The position numbers and the translations under genes are program-made. 64,000 nt of DNA from Hydractinia symbiolongicarpus (Eukaryota; Cnidaria; Hydrozoa; Anthoathecata; Hydractiniidae), in NCBI RefSeq assembly GCF_029227915.1, contig NC_079880.1:3908001-3972000 (forward strand). The letters are read 5' to 3'. The notes under the pieces are model-generated. The model saw only the letters and a list, made by a program, of their open reading frames with translations. It searched no databases and was not told where the DNA came from. Shown in pieces: positions 1 to 13,704 of the stretch. How positions within the stretch are numbered: position 1 is the first letter of the stretch; each line of letters starts with the position of its first letter.

Positions 1-3000
1 CTATTTTTTAAATTATTTTTTCACCACTAAAACGCATGAGACTTGTACTTTTCAAAAATGTTTTCATTTTTGATGAGACGCTGAATAAAAGAAGTTTACT
101 CGCCGGCAAACGAAAACCTGCGATTTCCCGTAAATCCCGGACTCGGCCCGTATAGTCAAAAGTATACAAAGAAAGTACCCAGGGTGTAAACTCATTTCCC
201 GAACTATTTTTTAAATTATTATTTCACCACTAAAGCCCATGAGACTTGTAGTATTTAAAAATATTTTCATTTTTGATGAGACGCTGAATAAAAGAAGTTT
301 AATCGCCGGCAAACAAAAACCCGCGACTTCCCGTAAATCCCGGCCTCAGCCCGTATAGTCAAAAGTATACAAAGAAAGTACCCAGGGAGTAAACTCATTT
401 CCCGAACGATTTTTTAAATTATTTTTTCACCACTAAAACGCATGAGACTTGTACTTTTCAAAAATATTTTCATTTTTGATGAGACGCTGAATAAAAGAAG
501 TTTAATCGCCGGCAAACGAAAATCTGCAATTTCCCGTAAATTCCGGACTCCGCCCGTATAGTCAAAAGTATACAAAGAAAGTACCCGGGGTGTAAACTCA
601 TTTCCCGAACGAGTTTTTAAATTATTATTTCACCACTAAAGCCCATGAGACTTGTAGTTTTTAAAAATGTTTTCATTTTTGATGAAACGCTGAATAAAAG
701 AAGTTTAATCGCCGGCAAACGAAAACCCGCAATTTCCCGTATATCCCGGTCTCGGCCCGTATGGTCTAAAGTATACAAGGAAAGTACCCAGTGAGTAAAC
801 TCATTTCCCTAACGATTTTTTAAATTATTTTTTCACCACTAAAACGCATGAGACTTGTAGTTTTCAAAAATGTTTTCATTTTTGATGAGACGCTGAATAA
901 AAGAAGTTTAATTGCCGGCAAACGAAAACCTGCGATTTCCCGTAAATCCCGTACTCGGCCCGTATAGTCAAAAGTATACAAAGAAAGTACCCAGGGAGTA
1001 AACTCATTTCCCAAACGATTTTTTAAATTATTATTTCACCACTAAAGCCCATGAGACTTGTAATTTTCAAAGATGTTTTCATTTTTGATGAGACGCCTAA
1101 TGATAGAGGTTTAATCGCCGGCAAACGAAATCCCGCGTTTTCCCGTAAATCCGGGGCTTGGCCCGTATAGTCGAATGTATACAAAGAAAGTACCCAGGGA
1201 GTAAACTCATTTCCCGAACGATTTTTTAAATTTTTTTTCACCACTAAAACGCATGAGACTTGTAGTTTTCAAAAATGTTTTCATTTTTGATGAGACGCTG
1301 AATAAAAGAAGTTTAATCGCCGGCAAACGAAAACCTGCGATTTCCCGTAAATCCCGGACTCGGCCCGTATAGTCAAAAGTATACAAAGAAAGTACCCAGG
1401 GTGTAAACTCATTTCCCGAACTAATTTTTAAATTATTATTTCACCACTAAAGCCCATGAGACTTGTAGTATTTAAAAATATTTTCATTTTTGATGAGACG
1501 CTGAATAAAAGAAGTTTAATCGCCGTCAAACGAAAACCGCGACTTCCCGTAAATCCCGGCCTCAGCCCGTATAGTCAAAAGTATACAAAGAAAGTACCCA
1601 GGGAGTAAACTCATTTCCCGAACGATTTTTTAAATTATTTTTTCACCACTAAAACGCATGAGACTTGTACTTTTCAAAAATGTTTTCATTTTTGATGAGA
1701 CGCTGAATAAAAGAAGTTTACTCGCCGGCAAACGAAAACCTGCGATTTCCCGTAAATCCCGGACTCGGCCCGTATAGTCAAAAGTATACAAAGAAAGTAC
1801 CCAGGGTGTAAACTCATTTCCCGAACTATTTTTTAAATTATTATTTCACCACTAAAGCCCATGAGACTTGTAGTATTTAAAAATATTTTCATTTTTGATG
1901 AGACGCTGAATAAAAGAAGTTTAATCGCCGGCAAACAAAAACCCGCGACTTCCCGTAAATCCCGGCCTCAGCCCGTATAGTCAAAAGTATACAAAGAAAG
2001 TACCCAGGGAGTAAACTCATTTCCCGAACGATTTTTTAAATTATTTTTTCACAACTAAAACGCATGAGACTTGTACTTTTCAAAAATATTTTCATTTTTG
2101 ATGAGACGCTGAATAAAAGAAGTTTAATCGCCGGCAAACGAAAATCTGCAATTTCCCGTAAATTCCGGACTCCGCCCGTATAGTCAAAAGTATACAAAGA
2201 AAGTACCCGGGGTGTAAACTCATTTCCCGAACGAGTTTTTAAATTATTATTTCACCACTAAAGCCCATGAGACTTGTAGTTTTTAAAAATGTTTTCATTT
2301 TTGATGAAACGCTGAATAAAAGAAGTTTAATCGCCGGCAAACGAAAACCCGCAATTTCCCGTATATCCCGGTCTCGGCCCGTATGGTCTAAAGTATACAA
2401 GGAAAGTACCCAGTGAGTAAACTCATTTCCCTAACGATTTTTTAAATTATTTTTTCACCACTAAAACGCATGAGACTTGTAGTTTTCAAAAATGTTTTCA
2501 TTTTTGATGAGACGCTGAATAAAAGAAGTTTAATTGCCGGCAAACGAAAACCTGCGATTTCCCGTAAATCCCGTACTCGGCCCGTATAGTCAAAAGTATA
2601 CAAAGAAAGTACCCAGGGAGTAAACTCATTTCCCAAACGATTTTTTAAATTATTATTTCACCACTAAAGCCCATGAGACTTGTAATTTTCAAAGATGTTT
2701 TCATTTTTGATGAGACGCCTAATGATAGAGGTTTAATCGCCGGCAAACGAAATCCCGCGTTTTCCCGTAAATCCGGGGCTTGGCCCGTATAGTCGAATGT
2801 ATACAAAGAAAGTACCCAGGGAGTAAACTCATTTCCCGAACGATTTTTTAAATTTTTTTTCACCACTAAAACGCATGAGACTTGTAGTTTTCAAAAATGT
2901 TTTCATTTTTGATGAGACGCTGAATAAAAGAAGTTTAATCGCCGGCAAACGAAAACCTGCGATTTCCCGTAAATCCCGGACTCGGCCCGTATAGTCAAAA

Positions 3001-4600
3001 GTATACAAAGAAAGTACCCAGGGTGTAAACTCATTTCCCGAACTATTTTTTAAATTATTATTTCACCACTAAAGCCCATGAGACTTGTAGTATTTAAAAA
3101 TATTTTCATTTTTGATGAGACGCTGAATAAAAGAAGTTTAATCGCCGGCAAACGAAAACCCGCGACTTCCCGTAAATCCCGGCCTCAGCCCGTATAGTCA
3201 AAAGTATACAAAGAAAGTACCCAGGGAGTAAACTCATTTCCCGAACGATTTTTTAAATTATTTTTTCACCACTAAAACGCATGAGACTTGTACTTTTCAA
3301 AAATGTTTTCATTTTTGATGAGACGCTGAATAAAAGAAGTTTACTCGCCGGCAAACGAAAACCTGCGATTTCCCGTAAATCCCGGACTCGGCCCGTATAG
3401 TCAAAAGTATACAAAGAAAGTACCCAGGGTGTAAACTCATTTCCCGAACTATTTTTTAAATTATTATTTCACCACTAAAGCCCATGAGACTTGTAGTATT
3501 TAAAAATATTTTCATTTTTGATGAGACGCTGAATAAAAGAAGTTTAATCGCCGGCAAACAAAAACCCGCGACTTCCCGTAAATCCCGGCCTCAGCCCGTA
3601 TAGTCAAAAGTATACAAAGAAAGTACCCAGGGAGTAAACTCATTTCCCGAACGATTTTTTAAATTATTTTTTCACAACTAAAACGCATGAGACTTGTACT
3701 TTTCAAAAATATTTTCATTTTTGATGAGACGCTGAATAAAAGAAGTTTAATCGCCGGCAAACGAAAATCTGCAATTTCCCGTAAATTCCGGACTCGGCCC
3801 GTATAGTCAAAAGTATACAAAGAAAGTACCCGGGGTGTAAACTCATTTCCCGAACGAGTTTTTAAATTATTATTTCACCACTAAAGCCCATGAGACTTGT
3901 AGTTTTTAAAAATGTTTTCATTTTTGATGAAACGCTGAATAAAAGAAGTTTAATCGCCGGCAAACGAAAACCCGCAATTTCCCGTATATCCCGGTCTCGG
4001 CCCGTATGGTCTAAAGTATACAAGGAAAGTACCCAGTGAGTAAACTCATTTCCCTAACGATTTTTTAAATTATTTTTTCACCACTAAAACGCATGAGACT
4101 TGTAGTTTTCAAAAATGTTTTCATTTTTGATGAGACGCTGAATAAAAGAAGTTTAATTGCCGGCAAACGAAAACCTGCGATTTCCCGTAAATCCCGTACT
4201 CGGCCCGTATAGTCAAAAGTATACAAAGAAAGTACCCAGGGAGTAAACTCATTTCCCAAACGATTTTTTAAATTATTATTTCACCACTAAAGCCCATGAG
4301 ACTTGTAATTTTCAAAGATGTTTTCATTTTTGATGAGACGCCTAATGATAGAGGTTTAATCGCCGGCAAACGAAATCCCGCGTTTTCCCGTAAATCCGGG
4401 GCTTGGCCCGTATAGTCGAATGTATACAAAGAAAGTACCCAGGGAGTAAACTCATTTCCCGAACGATTTTTTAAATTTTTTTTCACCACTAAAACGCATG
4501 AGACTTGTAGTTTTCAAAAATGTTTTCATTTTTGATGAGACGCTGAATAAAAGAAGTTTAATCGCCGGCAAACGAAAACCTGCGATTTCCCGTAAATCCC
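1..4600 (+). repeat. HOR-1: 8-monomer unit of 1,622/1,623 bp, ~2.8 copies
   Basis: The GAGAC landmark followed by TTGTAC occurs at 38, 1,660 and 3,283, giving periods of 1,622 and 1,623. The one-base difference comes from a lost C near 1,545. The other seven monomers repeat in the same order, including one reading CCTAATGATAGAGG and one reading CCCGTATATCCCGG. Most monomers are preceded by either AAAACGCATGAG or AAAGCCCATGAG; the latter is the signature of domain 1. Copies differ by only a few substitutions, for example CACCACT in copy 1 against CACAACT in copies 2 and 3. Copy 3 stops matching near 4,600, where CCCGGA becomes CCCGGG. Confidence 0.92.
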
Positions 4601-6500
4601 GGGCTTGCCCCGTATAGTCAAAAGTATACAAAGAAAGTACCTAGGGAGTAAACTCATTTCCCGAACGATTTTTTAAATTACTTTTTACCACTAAAACGCA
4701 TAAGACTTGTAGTTTTTAAAAATGTTTTCATTTTTGATGAGACGCTGAATAAAAGAAGTTTAATCGCCGGCAAACGAAAACCTGCGATTTCCTGTAAATC
4801 CCGTACTCGGCCCGTATAGTCAAAGTGTACAACGAAAGTACCCAGAGAGTAAACTCATTTCCAGAACGATTTTTTAAATTATTTTTTCACCATTAAAACG
4901 CATAAGACTTGTAGTTTTTAAAAATGTTTTCATTTTTGATGAGACGCTGAATAAAAAAAGTTTAATCGCCGGCAAACGAAAACCTGCGATTTCCCGTAAA
5001 TCCCGGACTCGGCCCGTATAGTCAAAAGTATACAAAGAAAGTACCCAGGGTGTAAACTCATTTCCCGAACGATTTTTTAAATTATTTTTTCACCACTAAA
5101 ACGCATGAGACTTGTATTTTCAAAAATGTTTTCATTTTTGATGAGACGATGAATAAAAAAAGTTTAATCGCCGGCAAACGAAAACCTGCGATTTTCCGTA
5201 AATCCCGTACTCGGACCGTATAGTCAAAAGTATACAAAGAAAGTACCCAGGGAGTAAACTCATTTCCCAAACGATTTTTTAAATTATTATTTCACCACTA
5301 AAGCCCATGAGACTTGTAGTTTTTAAAAATGTTTTCATTTTTGATGAGACGCTGAATAAAAGAAGTTTAATCGCCGGCAAACGAAAACCCGCAATTTCCC
5401 GTATATCCCGGTCTCGGCCCGTATAGTCAAAAGTATACATGGAAAGTACCCAGTGAGTAAACTCATTTCCCTAACGATTTTTTAAATTATTTTTTCACCA
5501 CTAAAACGCATGAGACTTTTAGTTTTCAAAAATGTTTTCATTTTTGATGAGACGCTGAATAAAAGAAGTTTAATCGCCGGCAAACGAAAACCTGCGATTT
5601 CCCGTAAATCCCGTACTCGGCCCGTATAGTCAAAAGTATACAAAGAAAGTACCCAGGGAGTAAACTCATTTCCCAAACGATTTTTTAAATTATTATTTCA
5701 CCACTAAAGCCCATGAGACTTGTAATTTTCAAAGATGTTTTCATTTTTGATGAGACGCCTAATGATAGAGGTTTAATCGCCGGCAAACGAAATCCCGCGT
5801 TTTCCCGTAAATCCGGGGCTTGGCCCGTATAGTTGAATGTATACAAAGAAAGTACCCAGGGAGTAAACTCATTTCCCGAACGATTTTTTAAATTTTTTTT
5901 CACCACTAAAACGCATGAGACTTGTAGTTTTCAAAAATGTTTTCATTTTTGATGAGACGCTGAATAAAAGAAGTTTAATCGCCGGCAAACGAAAACCTGC
6001 GATTTCCCGTAAATCCCGGGCTTGGCCCGTATAGTCAAAAGTATACAAAGAAAGTACCCCGGGAGTAAACTCATTTCCCGAACGATTTTTTAAATTACTT
6101 TTTACCACTAAAACGCATGAGACTTGTAGTTTTTAAAAATGTTTTCATTTTTGATGAGACGCTGAATAAAAGAAGTTCAATCGCCGGCAAACGAAAACCT
6201 GCGATTTCCCGTAAATCCTGGACTCGGCCCGTATAGTCAAAAGTATACAAAGAAAGTACCTAGGGAGTAAACTCATTTCCCAAACGATTTTTTAAATTAT
6301 TATTTCACCACTAAAACGCACGAGACTTGTAGTTTTCAAGAATGTTTTCATTTTCGATGAGACGCTGAATAAAAGCAGTTTAATCGCCGGCAAACGAAAA
6401 CCTGCGATTTCCCGTAAATCCCGGACTCGGCCCGTATAGTCAAAAGTATACAAAGAAAGTACCCAGGGAGTAAACTCATTTCCAGAACGATTTTTTAAAA
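4601..6500 (+). repeat. Mixed domain-1 monomers with a displaced copy of the HOR-1 end
   Basis: No tandem higher-order period is completed here, but 5,277-6,107 repeats 3,860-4,690 with an offset of 1,417 bp (seven monomers). Both contain the CCCGTATATCCCGGTCTCGG monomer followed by the CCTAATGATAGAGG monomer. Between them lie monomers with CATAAGAC and CAAAGTGTAC variants that lead into the next block. I see no non-satellite sequence. Confidence 0.8.
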
Positions 6501-8400
6501 TATTTTTTCACCACTAAAACACATAAGACTTGTAGTTTTTAAAAATGTTTTCATTTTCGATGAGACGCTGAATAAAAGAAGTTTAATCGCCGGCAAACGA
6601 AAACCTGCGATTTCCTGTAAATCCCGGACTCGGCCCGTATAGTCAAAGTGTACAAAGAAAGTACCCAGAGAGTAAACTCATTTCCAGAACGATTTTTTAA
6701 ATTATTTTTTCACCATTAAAACGCATAAGACTTGTAGTTTTTAAAAATGTTTTCATTTTTGATGAGACGCTGAATAAAAGAAGTTTAATCGCCGGCAAAC
6801 GAAAACCTGCGATTTCCCGTAAATCCCGGTCTCGGCCCGTATAGTCAAAAGTATACAAAGAAAGTACCCAGGGTGTAAACTCATTTCCCAAACGATTTTT
6901 TAAATTATTATTTCACCACTAAAACGCACGAGACTTGTAGTTTTCAAGAATGTTTTCATTTTCGATGAGACGCTGAATAAAAGCAGTTTAATCGCCGGCA
7001 AACGAAATCCTGCGATTTCCCGTAAATCCCGGACTCGGCCCGTATAGTCAAAAGTATACAAAGAAAGTACCCAGGGAGTAAACTCATTTCCAGAACGATT
7101 TTTTAAATTATTTTTTCACCACTAAAACACATAAGACTTGTAGTTTTTAAAAATGTTTTCATTTTTGATAAGACGCTGAATAAAAGAAGTTTAATCGCCG
7201 GCAAACGAAAACCTGCGATATCCCTAAATCCCGGACTCGGCCCGTATAGTCAAAAGTATACAAAGAAAGTACCCAGGGAGTAAACTCATTTCCAGAACGA
7301 TTTTTTAAATTATTTTTTCACCACTAAAACGCATAAGACTTGTAGTTTTTAAAAATGTTTTCATTTTTGATGAGACGCTGAATAAAAGAAGTTTAATCGC
7401 CGGCAAACGAAAACCCGCGATTTCCCGTAAATCTCGAGCTTGGCCCGTATAGTCAAAAGTATACAAAGAAAGTACCCAGGGAGTAAACTCATTTCCCGAA
7501 CGATTTTTTATATTATTTTTTTACCACTAAACGCATGAGACTTGTAGTTTTCAAAAATATTTTCATATTTGATGGGACGCTGAATAAAAGAAGTTTAATC
7601 GCCGGCAAACGAAAATCCGCGACTTCCCGTAAATCCCGGACTCGGCCCGTATAGTCAAAAGTATACAAAGAAAGTACCAAGGGAGTAAACTCATTTCCCG
7701 AACGATTTTTTAAATTATTTTTTCACCACTAAAACGCATGAGACTTGTAGTTTTTAAAAATGTTTTCATTTTTGATGAGACGGTGAATAAAAGAAGTTTA
7801 ATCGCCGGCAAACGAAAACCTGCGATTTCCTGTAAATCCCGGACTCGGCCCGTATAGTCAAAGTGTACAAAGAAAGTACCCAGAGTGTAAACTCATTTCC
7901 AGAACGATTTTTTAAATTATTTTTTCACCATTAAAACGCATAAGACTTGTAGTTTTTAAAAATGTTTTCATTTTTGATGAGACGCTGAATAAAATAAGTT
8001 TAATCGCCGGCAAACGAAAACCTGCGATTTCCCGTAAATCCCGGTCTCGGCCCGTATAGTCAAAAGTATACAAAGAAAGTACCCAGGGTGTAAACTCATT
8101 TTCCAAACGATTTTTTAAATTATTATTTCACCACTAAAACGCACGAGACTTGTAGTTTTCAAGAATGTTTTCATTTTCGATGAGACGCTGAATAAAAGCA
8201 GTTTAATCGCCGGCAAACCAAAACCTGCGATTTCCCGTAAATCCCGGACTCGGCCCGTATAGTCAAAAGTATACAAAGAAAGTACCCAGGGAGTAAACTC
8301 ATTTCCAGAACGATTTTTTAAATTATTTTTTCACCACTAAAACACATAAGACTTGTAGTTTTTAAAAATGTTTTCATTTTTGATAAGACGCTGAATAAAA
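6500..8400 (+). repeat. 6-monomer HOR of 1,215 bp, ~1.6 copies
   Basis: The rare variant CACGAGAC, with CAAGAATG and TTTTCGATGAG, is found at about 6,321, 6,929 and 8,144. The last two are 1,215 bp apart. The monomer before each of these also repeats at 1,215, and the CAAAGTGTACAAAG variant occurs before the repeated monomers in both. Matching ends near 8,400, where one copy reads GAAGTTTAATCG with CCTGCGATATCCC and the other GACGTTTAATCG with CCCGCGATTTCCC. Confidence 0.85.
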
Positions 8401-8519
8401 GACGTTTAATCGCCGGCAAACGAAAACCCGCGATTTCCCGTAAATCCCGGGCTTGGCCGTATAGTCAAAAGTATACAAAGAAAGTACCCAGGGAGTAAAC
8501 TCATTTCCCTAACGATTTT

Positions 8520-9735
8520 TTAAATTACTTTTTCACCACTAAAGCGCATGAGACTTGTAGTTTTCAAAAATGTTTTCATTTTTGATGAGACGCTGAATAA
8601 AAGCAGTTTAATCGCCGGCAAACGAAAACCTGCGATATCCCTAAATCCCGGAGTCGGCCCGTATAGTCAAAAGTATACAAAGAAAGTACCCAGGGAGTAA
8701 ACTCATTTCCAGAACGATTTTTTAAATTATTTTTTCACCACTAAAACGCATAAGACTTGTAGTTTTTAAAAATGTTTTCATTTTTGATGAGACGCTGAAT
8801 AAAAGAAGTTTAATCGCCGGCAAACGAAAACCCGCGATTTCCCGTAAATCCCGGGCTTGGCCCGTATAGTCAAAAGTATACAAAGAAAGTACCCAGGGAG
8901 TAAACTCATTTCCCGAACGATTTTTTATATTATTTTTTTACCACTAAACGCATGACACTTGTAGTTTTCAAAAATATTTTCATATTTGATGGGACGCTGA
9001 ATAAAAGAAGTTTAATCGCCGGCAAACGAAAATCCGCGACTTCCCGTAAATCCCGGACTCGGCCCGTATAGTCAAAAGTATACAAAGAAAGTACCAAGGG
9101 AGTAAACTCATTTCCCGAACGATTTTTTAAATTACTTTTTCACCACTAAAGCGCATGAGACTTGTAGTTTTCAAAAATGTTTTCATTTTTGATGAGACGC
9201 TGAATAAAAGCAGTTTAATCGCCGGCAAACGAAAACCTGCGATATCCCTAAATCCCGGACTCGGCCCGTATAGTCAAAAGTATACAAAGAAAGTACCCAG
9301 GGAGTAAACTCATTTCCAGAACGATTTTTTAAATTATTTTTTCACCACTAAAACGCATAAGACTTGTAGTTTTTAAAAATGTTTTCATTTTTGATGAGAC
9401 GCTGAATAAAAGAAGTTTAATCGCCGGCAAACGAAAACCCGCGATTTCCCGTAAATCCCGGGCTTGGCCCGTATAGTCAAAAGTATACAAAGAAAGTACC
9501 CAGGGAGTAAACTCATTTCCCGAACGATTTTTTATATTATTTTTTTACCACTAAACGCATGAGACTTGTAGTTTTCAAAAATATTTTCATATTTGATGGG
9601 ACGCTGAATAAAAGAAGTTTAATCGCCGGCAAACGAAAATCCGCGACTTCCCGTAAATCCCGGACTCGGCCCGTATAGTCAAAAGTATACAAAGAAAGTA
9701 CCAAGGGAGTAAACTCATTTCCCGAACGATTTTTT
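8520..9735 (+). repeat. 3-monomer HOR of 607 bp, 2 copies
   Basis: The order is AAAGCGCATGAG monomer (with GCGATATCCCTAAATC), CATAAGAC monomer, and TATATTA/GATGGGACG monomer. It starts at CATG 8,547 and again at 9,154, and the third members are at 8,951 and 9,558, all offset by 607. The second copy lies inside the first copy of the 10-mer, so the 3-mer duplication came before the 2,026-bp duplication or was made at its edge. Confidence 0.85.
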
Positions 9736-12700
9736 AAATTATTTTTTCACCACTAAAACGCATGAGACTTGCAGTTTTTAAAAATGTTTTCATTTTTGAT
9801 GAGACGGTGAATAAAAGAAGTTTAATCGCCGGCAAACGAAAACCTGCGATTTCCCGTAAATCCTGGACTCGGCCCGTATAGTCAAAAGTATACAAAGAAA
9901 GTACCCAGGAAGTAAACTCATTTCCCAAACGATTTTTTAAATTATTATTTCACCACTAAAACGCATGAGACTTGTAGTTTTCAAGAATGTTTTCATTTTT
10001 GATGAGACGATGAATAAAAGAAGTTTAATCGCCGGCAAACGAAAACCTGCGATTTCCTGTAAATCCCGGACTCGGCCCGTATAGTCAAAAGTGTAAAAAG
10101 AAAGTACCCAGAGAGTAAACTCATTTCCAGAACGATTTTTTAAATTATTTTTTCACCATTAAAACGCATAAGACTTGTAGTTTTTAAAAATGTTTTCATT
10201 TTTGATGAGACGCTGAATAAAAAAAGTTTAATCGCCGGCAAACGAAAACCTGCGATTTCCCGTAAATCCCGGACTCGGCCCGTATAGTCAAAAGTATACA
10301 AAGAAAGTACCCAGGGTGTAAACTCATTTCCCGAACGATTTTTTAAATTATTTTTTCACCACTAAAACGCATGAGACTTGTAGTTTTCAAAAATGTTTTC
10401 ATTTTTGATGAGACGCTGAATAAAAGAAGTTTAATCGCCGGCAAACGAAAACCTGCGATTTCCCGTAAATCCCGTACTCGGCCCGTATAGTCAAAAGTAT
10501 ACAAAGAAAGTACCCAGGGAGTAAACTCATTTCCCAAACGATTTTTTAAATTATTATTTCACCACTAAACCCCATGAGACTTGTAGTTTTTAAAAATGTT
10601 TTCATTTTTGATGAGACGCTGAATAAAAGAAGTTTAATCGCCGGCAAACGAAAACCCGCAATTTCCCGTAAATCCCGGTCTCGGCCCGTATAGTCAAAAG
10701 TATACAAGGAAAGTACCCAGTGAGTAAACTCATTTCCCTAACGATTTTTTAAATTATTTTTTCACCACTAAAACGCATGAGACTTGTAGTTTTCAAAAAT
10801 GTTTTCATTTTTGATGAGACGCTTAATGAAAGAGGTTTAATCGCCGGAAAAAAAAACCTGCGATTTCCCGTAAATCCCGTACTCGGCCCGTATAGTCAAA
10901 AGTATACAAAGAAAGTACCCAGGGAGTAAACTCATTTCCCGAACGATTTTTTATATTATTTTTTTACCACTAAACGCATGACACTTGTAGTTTTCAAAAA
11001 TATTTTCATATTTGATGGGACGCTGAATAAAAGAAGTTTAATCGCCGGCAAACGAAAATCCGCGACTTCCCGTAAATCCCGGACTCGGCCCGTATAGTCA
11101 AAAGTATACAAAGAAAGTACCAAGGGAGTAAACTCATTTCCCGAACGATTTTTTAAATTACTTTTTCACCACTAAAGCGCATGAGACTTGTAGTTTTCAA
11201 AAATGTTTTCATTTTTGATGAGACGCTGAATAAAAGCAGTTTAATCGCCGGCAAACGAAAACCTGCGATATCCCTAAATCCCGGACTCGGCCCGTATAGT
11301 CAAAAGTATACAAAGAAAGTACCCAGGGAGTAAACTCATTTCCAGAACGATTTTTTAAATTATTTTTTCACCACTAAAACGCATAAGACTTGTAGTTTTT
11401 AAAAATGTTTTCATTTTTGATGAGACGCTGAATAAAAGAAGTTTAATCGCCGGCAAACGAAAACCCGCGATTTCCCGTAAATCCCGGGCTTGGCCCGTAT
11501 AGTCAAAAGTATACAAAGAAAGTACCCAGGGAGTAAACTCATTTCCCGAACGATTTTTTATATTATTTTTTTACCACTAAACGCATGAGACTTGTAGTTT
11601 TCAAAAATATTTTCATATTTGATGGGACGCTGAATAAAAGAAGTTTAATCGCCGGCAAACGAAAATCCGCGACTTCCCGTAAATCCCGGACTCGGCCCGT
11701 ATAGTCAAAAGTATACAAAGAAAGTACCAAGGGAGTAAACTCATTTCCCGAACGATTTTTTAAATTATTTTTTCACCACTAAAACGCATGAGACTTGCAG
11801 TTTTTAAAAATGTTTTCATTTTTGATGAGACGGTGAATAAAAGAAGTTTAATCGCCGGCAAACGAAAACCTGCGATTTCCCGTAAATCCTGGACTCGGCC
11901 CGTATAGTCAAAAGTATACAAAGAAAGTACCCAGGAAGTAAACTCATTTCCCAAACGATTTTTTAAATTATTATTTCACCACTAAAACGCATGAGACTTG
12001 TAGTTTTCAAGAATGTTTTCATTTTTGATGAGACGATGAATAAAAGAAGTTTAATCGCCGGCAAACGAAAACCTGCGATTTCCTGTAAATCCCGGACTCG
12101 GCCCGTATAGTCAAAAGTGTAAAAAGAAAGTACCCAGAGAGTAAACTCATTTCCAGAACGATTTTTTAAATTATTTTTTCACCATTAAAACGCATAAGAC
12201 TTGTAGTTTTTAAAAATGTTTTCATTTTTGATGAGACGCTGAATAAAAAAAGTTTAATCGCCGGCAAACGAAAACCTGCGATTTCCCGTAAATCCCGGAC
12301 TCGGCCCGTATAGTCAAAAGTATACAAAGAAAGTACCCAGGGTGTAAACTCATTTCCCGAACGATTTTTTAAATTATTTTTTCACCACTAAAACGCATGA
12401 GACTTGTAGTTTTCAAAAATGTTTTCATTTTTGATGAGACGCTGAATAAAAGAAGTTTAATCGCCGGCAAACGAAAACCTGCGATTTCCCGTAAATCCCG
12501 TACTCGGCCCGTATAGTCAAAAGTATACAAAGAAAGTACCCAGGGAGTAAACTCATTTCCCAAACGATTTTTTAAATTATTATTTCACCACTAAACCCCA
12601 TGAGACTTGTAGTTTTTAAAAATGTTTTCATTTTTGATGAGACGCTGAATAAAAGAAGTTTAATCGCCGGCAAACGAAAACCCGCAATTTCCCGTAAATC

Positions 12701-12910
12701 CCGGTCTCGGCCCGTATAGTCAAAAGTATACAAGGAAAGTACCCAGTGAGTAAACTCATTTCCCTAACGATTTTTTAAATTATTTTTTCACCACTAAAAC
12801 GCATGAGACTTGTAGTTTTCAAAAATGTTTTCATTTTTGATGAGACGCTTAATGAAAGAGGTTTAATCGCCGGAAAAAAAAACCTGCGATTTCCCGTAAA
12901 TCCCGTACTC
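8859..12910 (+). repeat. 10-monomer HOR of 2,026 bp, 2 copies
   Basis: Unique markers repeat at 2,026: CATGACAC at 8,951 and 10,977; the CTTGCAG monomer near 9,770 and 11,796; the GTGTAAAAAG variant near 10,090 and 12,116; and the CCGGAAAAAAAAACC monomer near 10,845 and 12,871. I saw no differences between the two copies at the markers I checked, which suggests a young duplication. The left edge is near 8,859. The right copy stops matching around 12,966, where CGATTTTGTAAATT replaces CGATTTTTTATATT. Confidence 0.9.
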
Positions 12911-13616
12911 GGCCCGTATAGTCAAAAGTATACAAAGAAAGTACCCAGGGAGTAAACTCATTTCCCAAACGATTTTGTAAATTATTATTTCACCACTAAA
13001 GCCCATGAGACTTGTAGTTTTTAAAAATGTTTTCATTTTTGATGAGACGCTAAATAAAAGAAGTTTAATCGCCGGCAAACGAAAACCCGCAAATTCCCGT
13101 AAATCCCGTACTCGGCCCGTATAGTCAAAAGTATACAAGCAAAGTACCCAGTGAGTAAACTCATTTTCCTAACGATTTTTTAAATTATTTTTTCACCACT
13201 AAAACGCATGAGACTTGTAGTTTTCAAAAATGTTTTCATTTTTGATGAGACGCTGAATAAAAGAAGTTTAATCGCCGCCAAACGAAAACCTGCGATTTCC
13301 CGTAAATCCCGTACTCGGCCCGTATAGTCAAAAGTATACAAAGAAAGTACCCAGGGATTAAACTCATTTCCCAAACGATTTTTTAAATTATTATTTCACC
13401 ACTAAAGCCCATGAGACTTGTAATTTTCAAAGATGTCTTCATTTTTGATGAGACGCCTAATGATAGAAGTTTAATCGCCCTACAAACGAAATCCCGCGTT
13501 TTCCCGTAAATCCGGGGCTTGGCCCGTATAGTCGAATGTATACAAAGAAAGTACCCAGGGAGTAAACTCATTTCCCGAACGATTTTTTAAATTTTTTTTC
13601 ACCACTAAAACGCATG
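12911..13616 (+). repeat. Relic of HOR-1-type monomers ending at the inversion
   Basis: After the 10-mer, the AAAGCCCATGAG monomers return (near 13,003 and 13,410), and the CCTAATGATAG monomer appears near 13,457. These match the order seen at 647-1,255 in HOR-1. This is the last run of domain-1 monomers; apart from one site near 49,370 I do not see the AAAGCCCATG variant to the right. The run is cut at CATG 13,613-13,616 by an inverted fragment. Confidence 0.8.
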
Positions 13617-13704
13617 GGAAATCGCAGGTTTTCGTTTGCCGGCGATTAAACTGCTTTTATTCAGCGTCTCATCAAAAATAAAACTTCTTGAAAACTACAA
13701 GTCT
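13617..13704 (-). repeat. Inverted satellite fragment, left arm of an 88-bp palindrome
   Basis: This is the only minus-strand satellite I see. It is the reverse complement of monomer positions 6 to about 93 of a subfamily with CAAGAA, GCAGTTTAATCG and CCTGCGATTTCC. It lies between two CATG tetramers (13,613-13,616 and 13,706-13,709). With the normally oriented segment at 13,710-13,797 it forms an imperfect inverted repeat with 88-bp arms and a 5-base spacer (ACATG). Mismatches between the arms include a one-base T gap, a one-base C gap and a few substitutions. It could form a hairpin or cruciform. A fold-back template switch, or a small inverted insertion with a CATG duplication, would both explain it. 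Confidence 0.93.

Noticed and set aside
820-1014. Repeated open reading frames of 62-73 codons on the minus strand (about one per monomer in many copies), and 82-101 codon frames such as 31,856-32,161
   Set aside because: They are satellite by-products. A 203-bp period is not a multiple of three, so the frame shifts at each monomer. Starts and stops come and go with single-base variants, copies accumulate indels freely, and there is no known domain.
13617-13704. Inverted fragment as a transposon or hairpin RNA gene
   Set aside because: Its sequence is ordinary monomer in reverse. There are no terminal repeats of another kind, no coding capacity and no promoter. CATG on both sides is too short and too common in the monomer to prove a target-site duplication.
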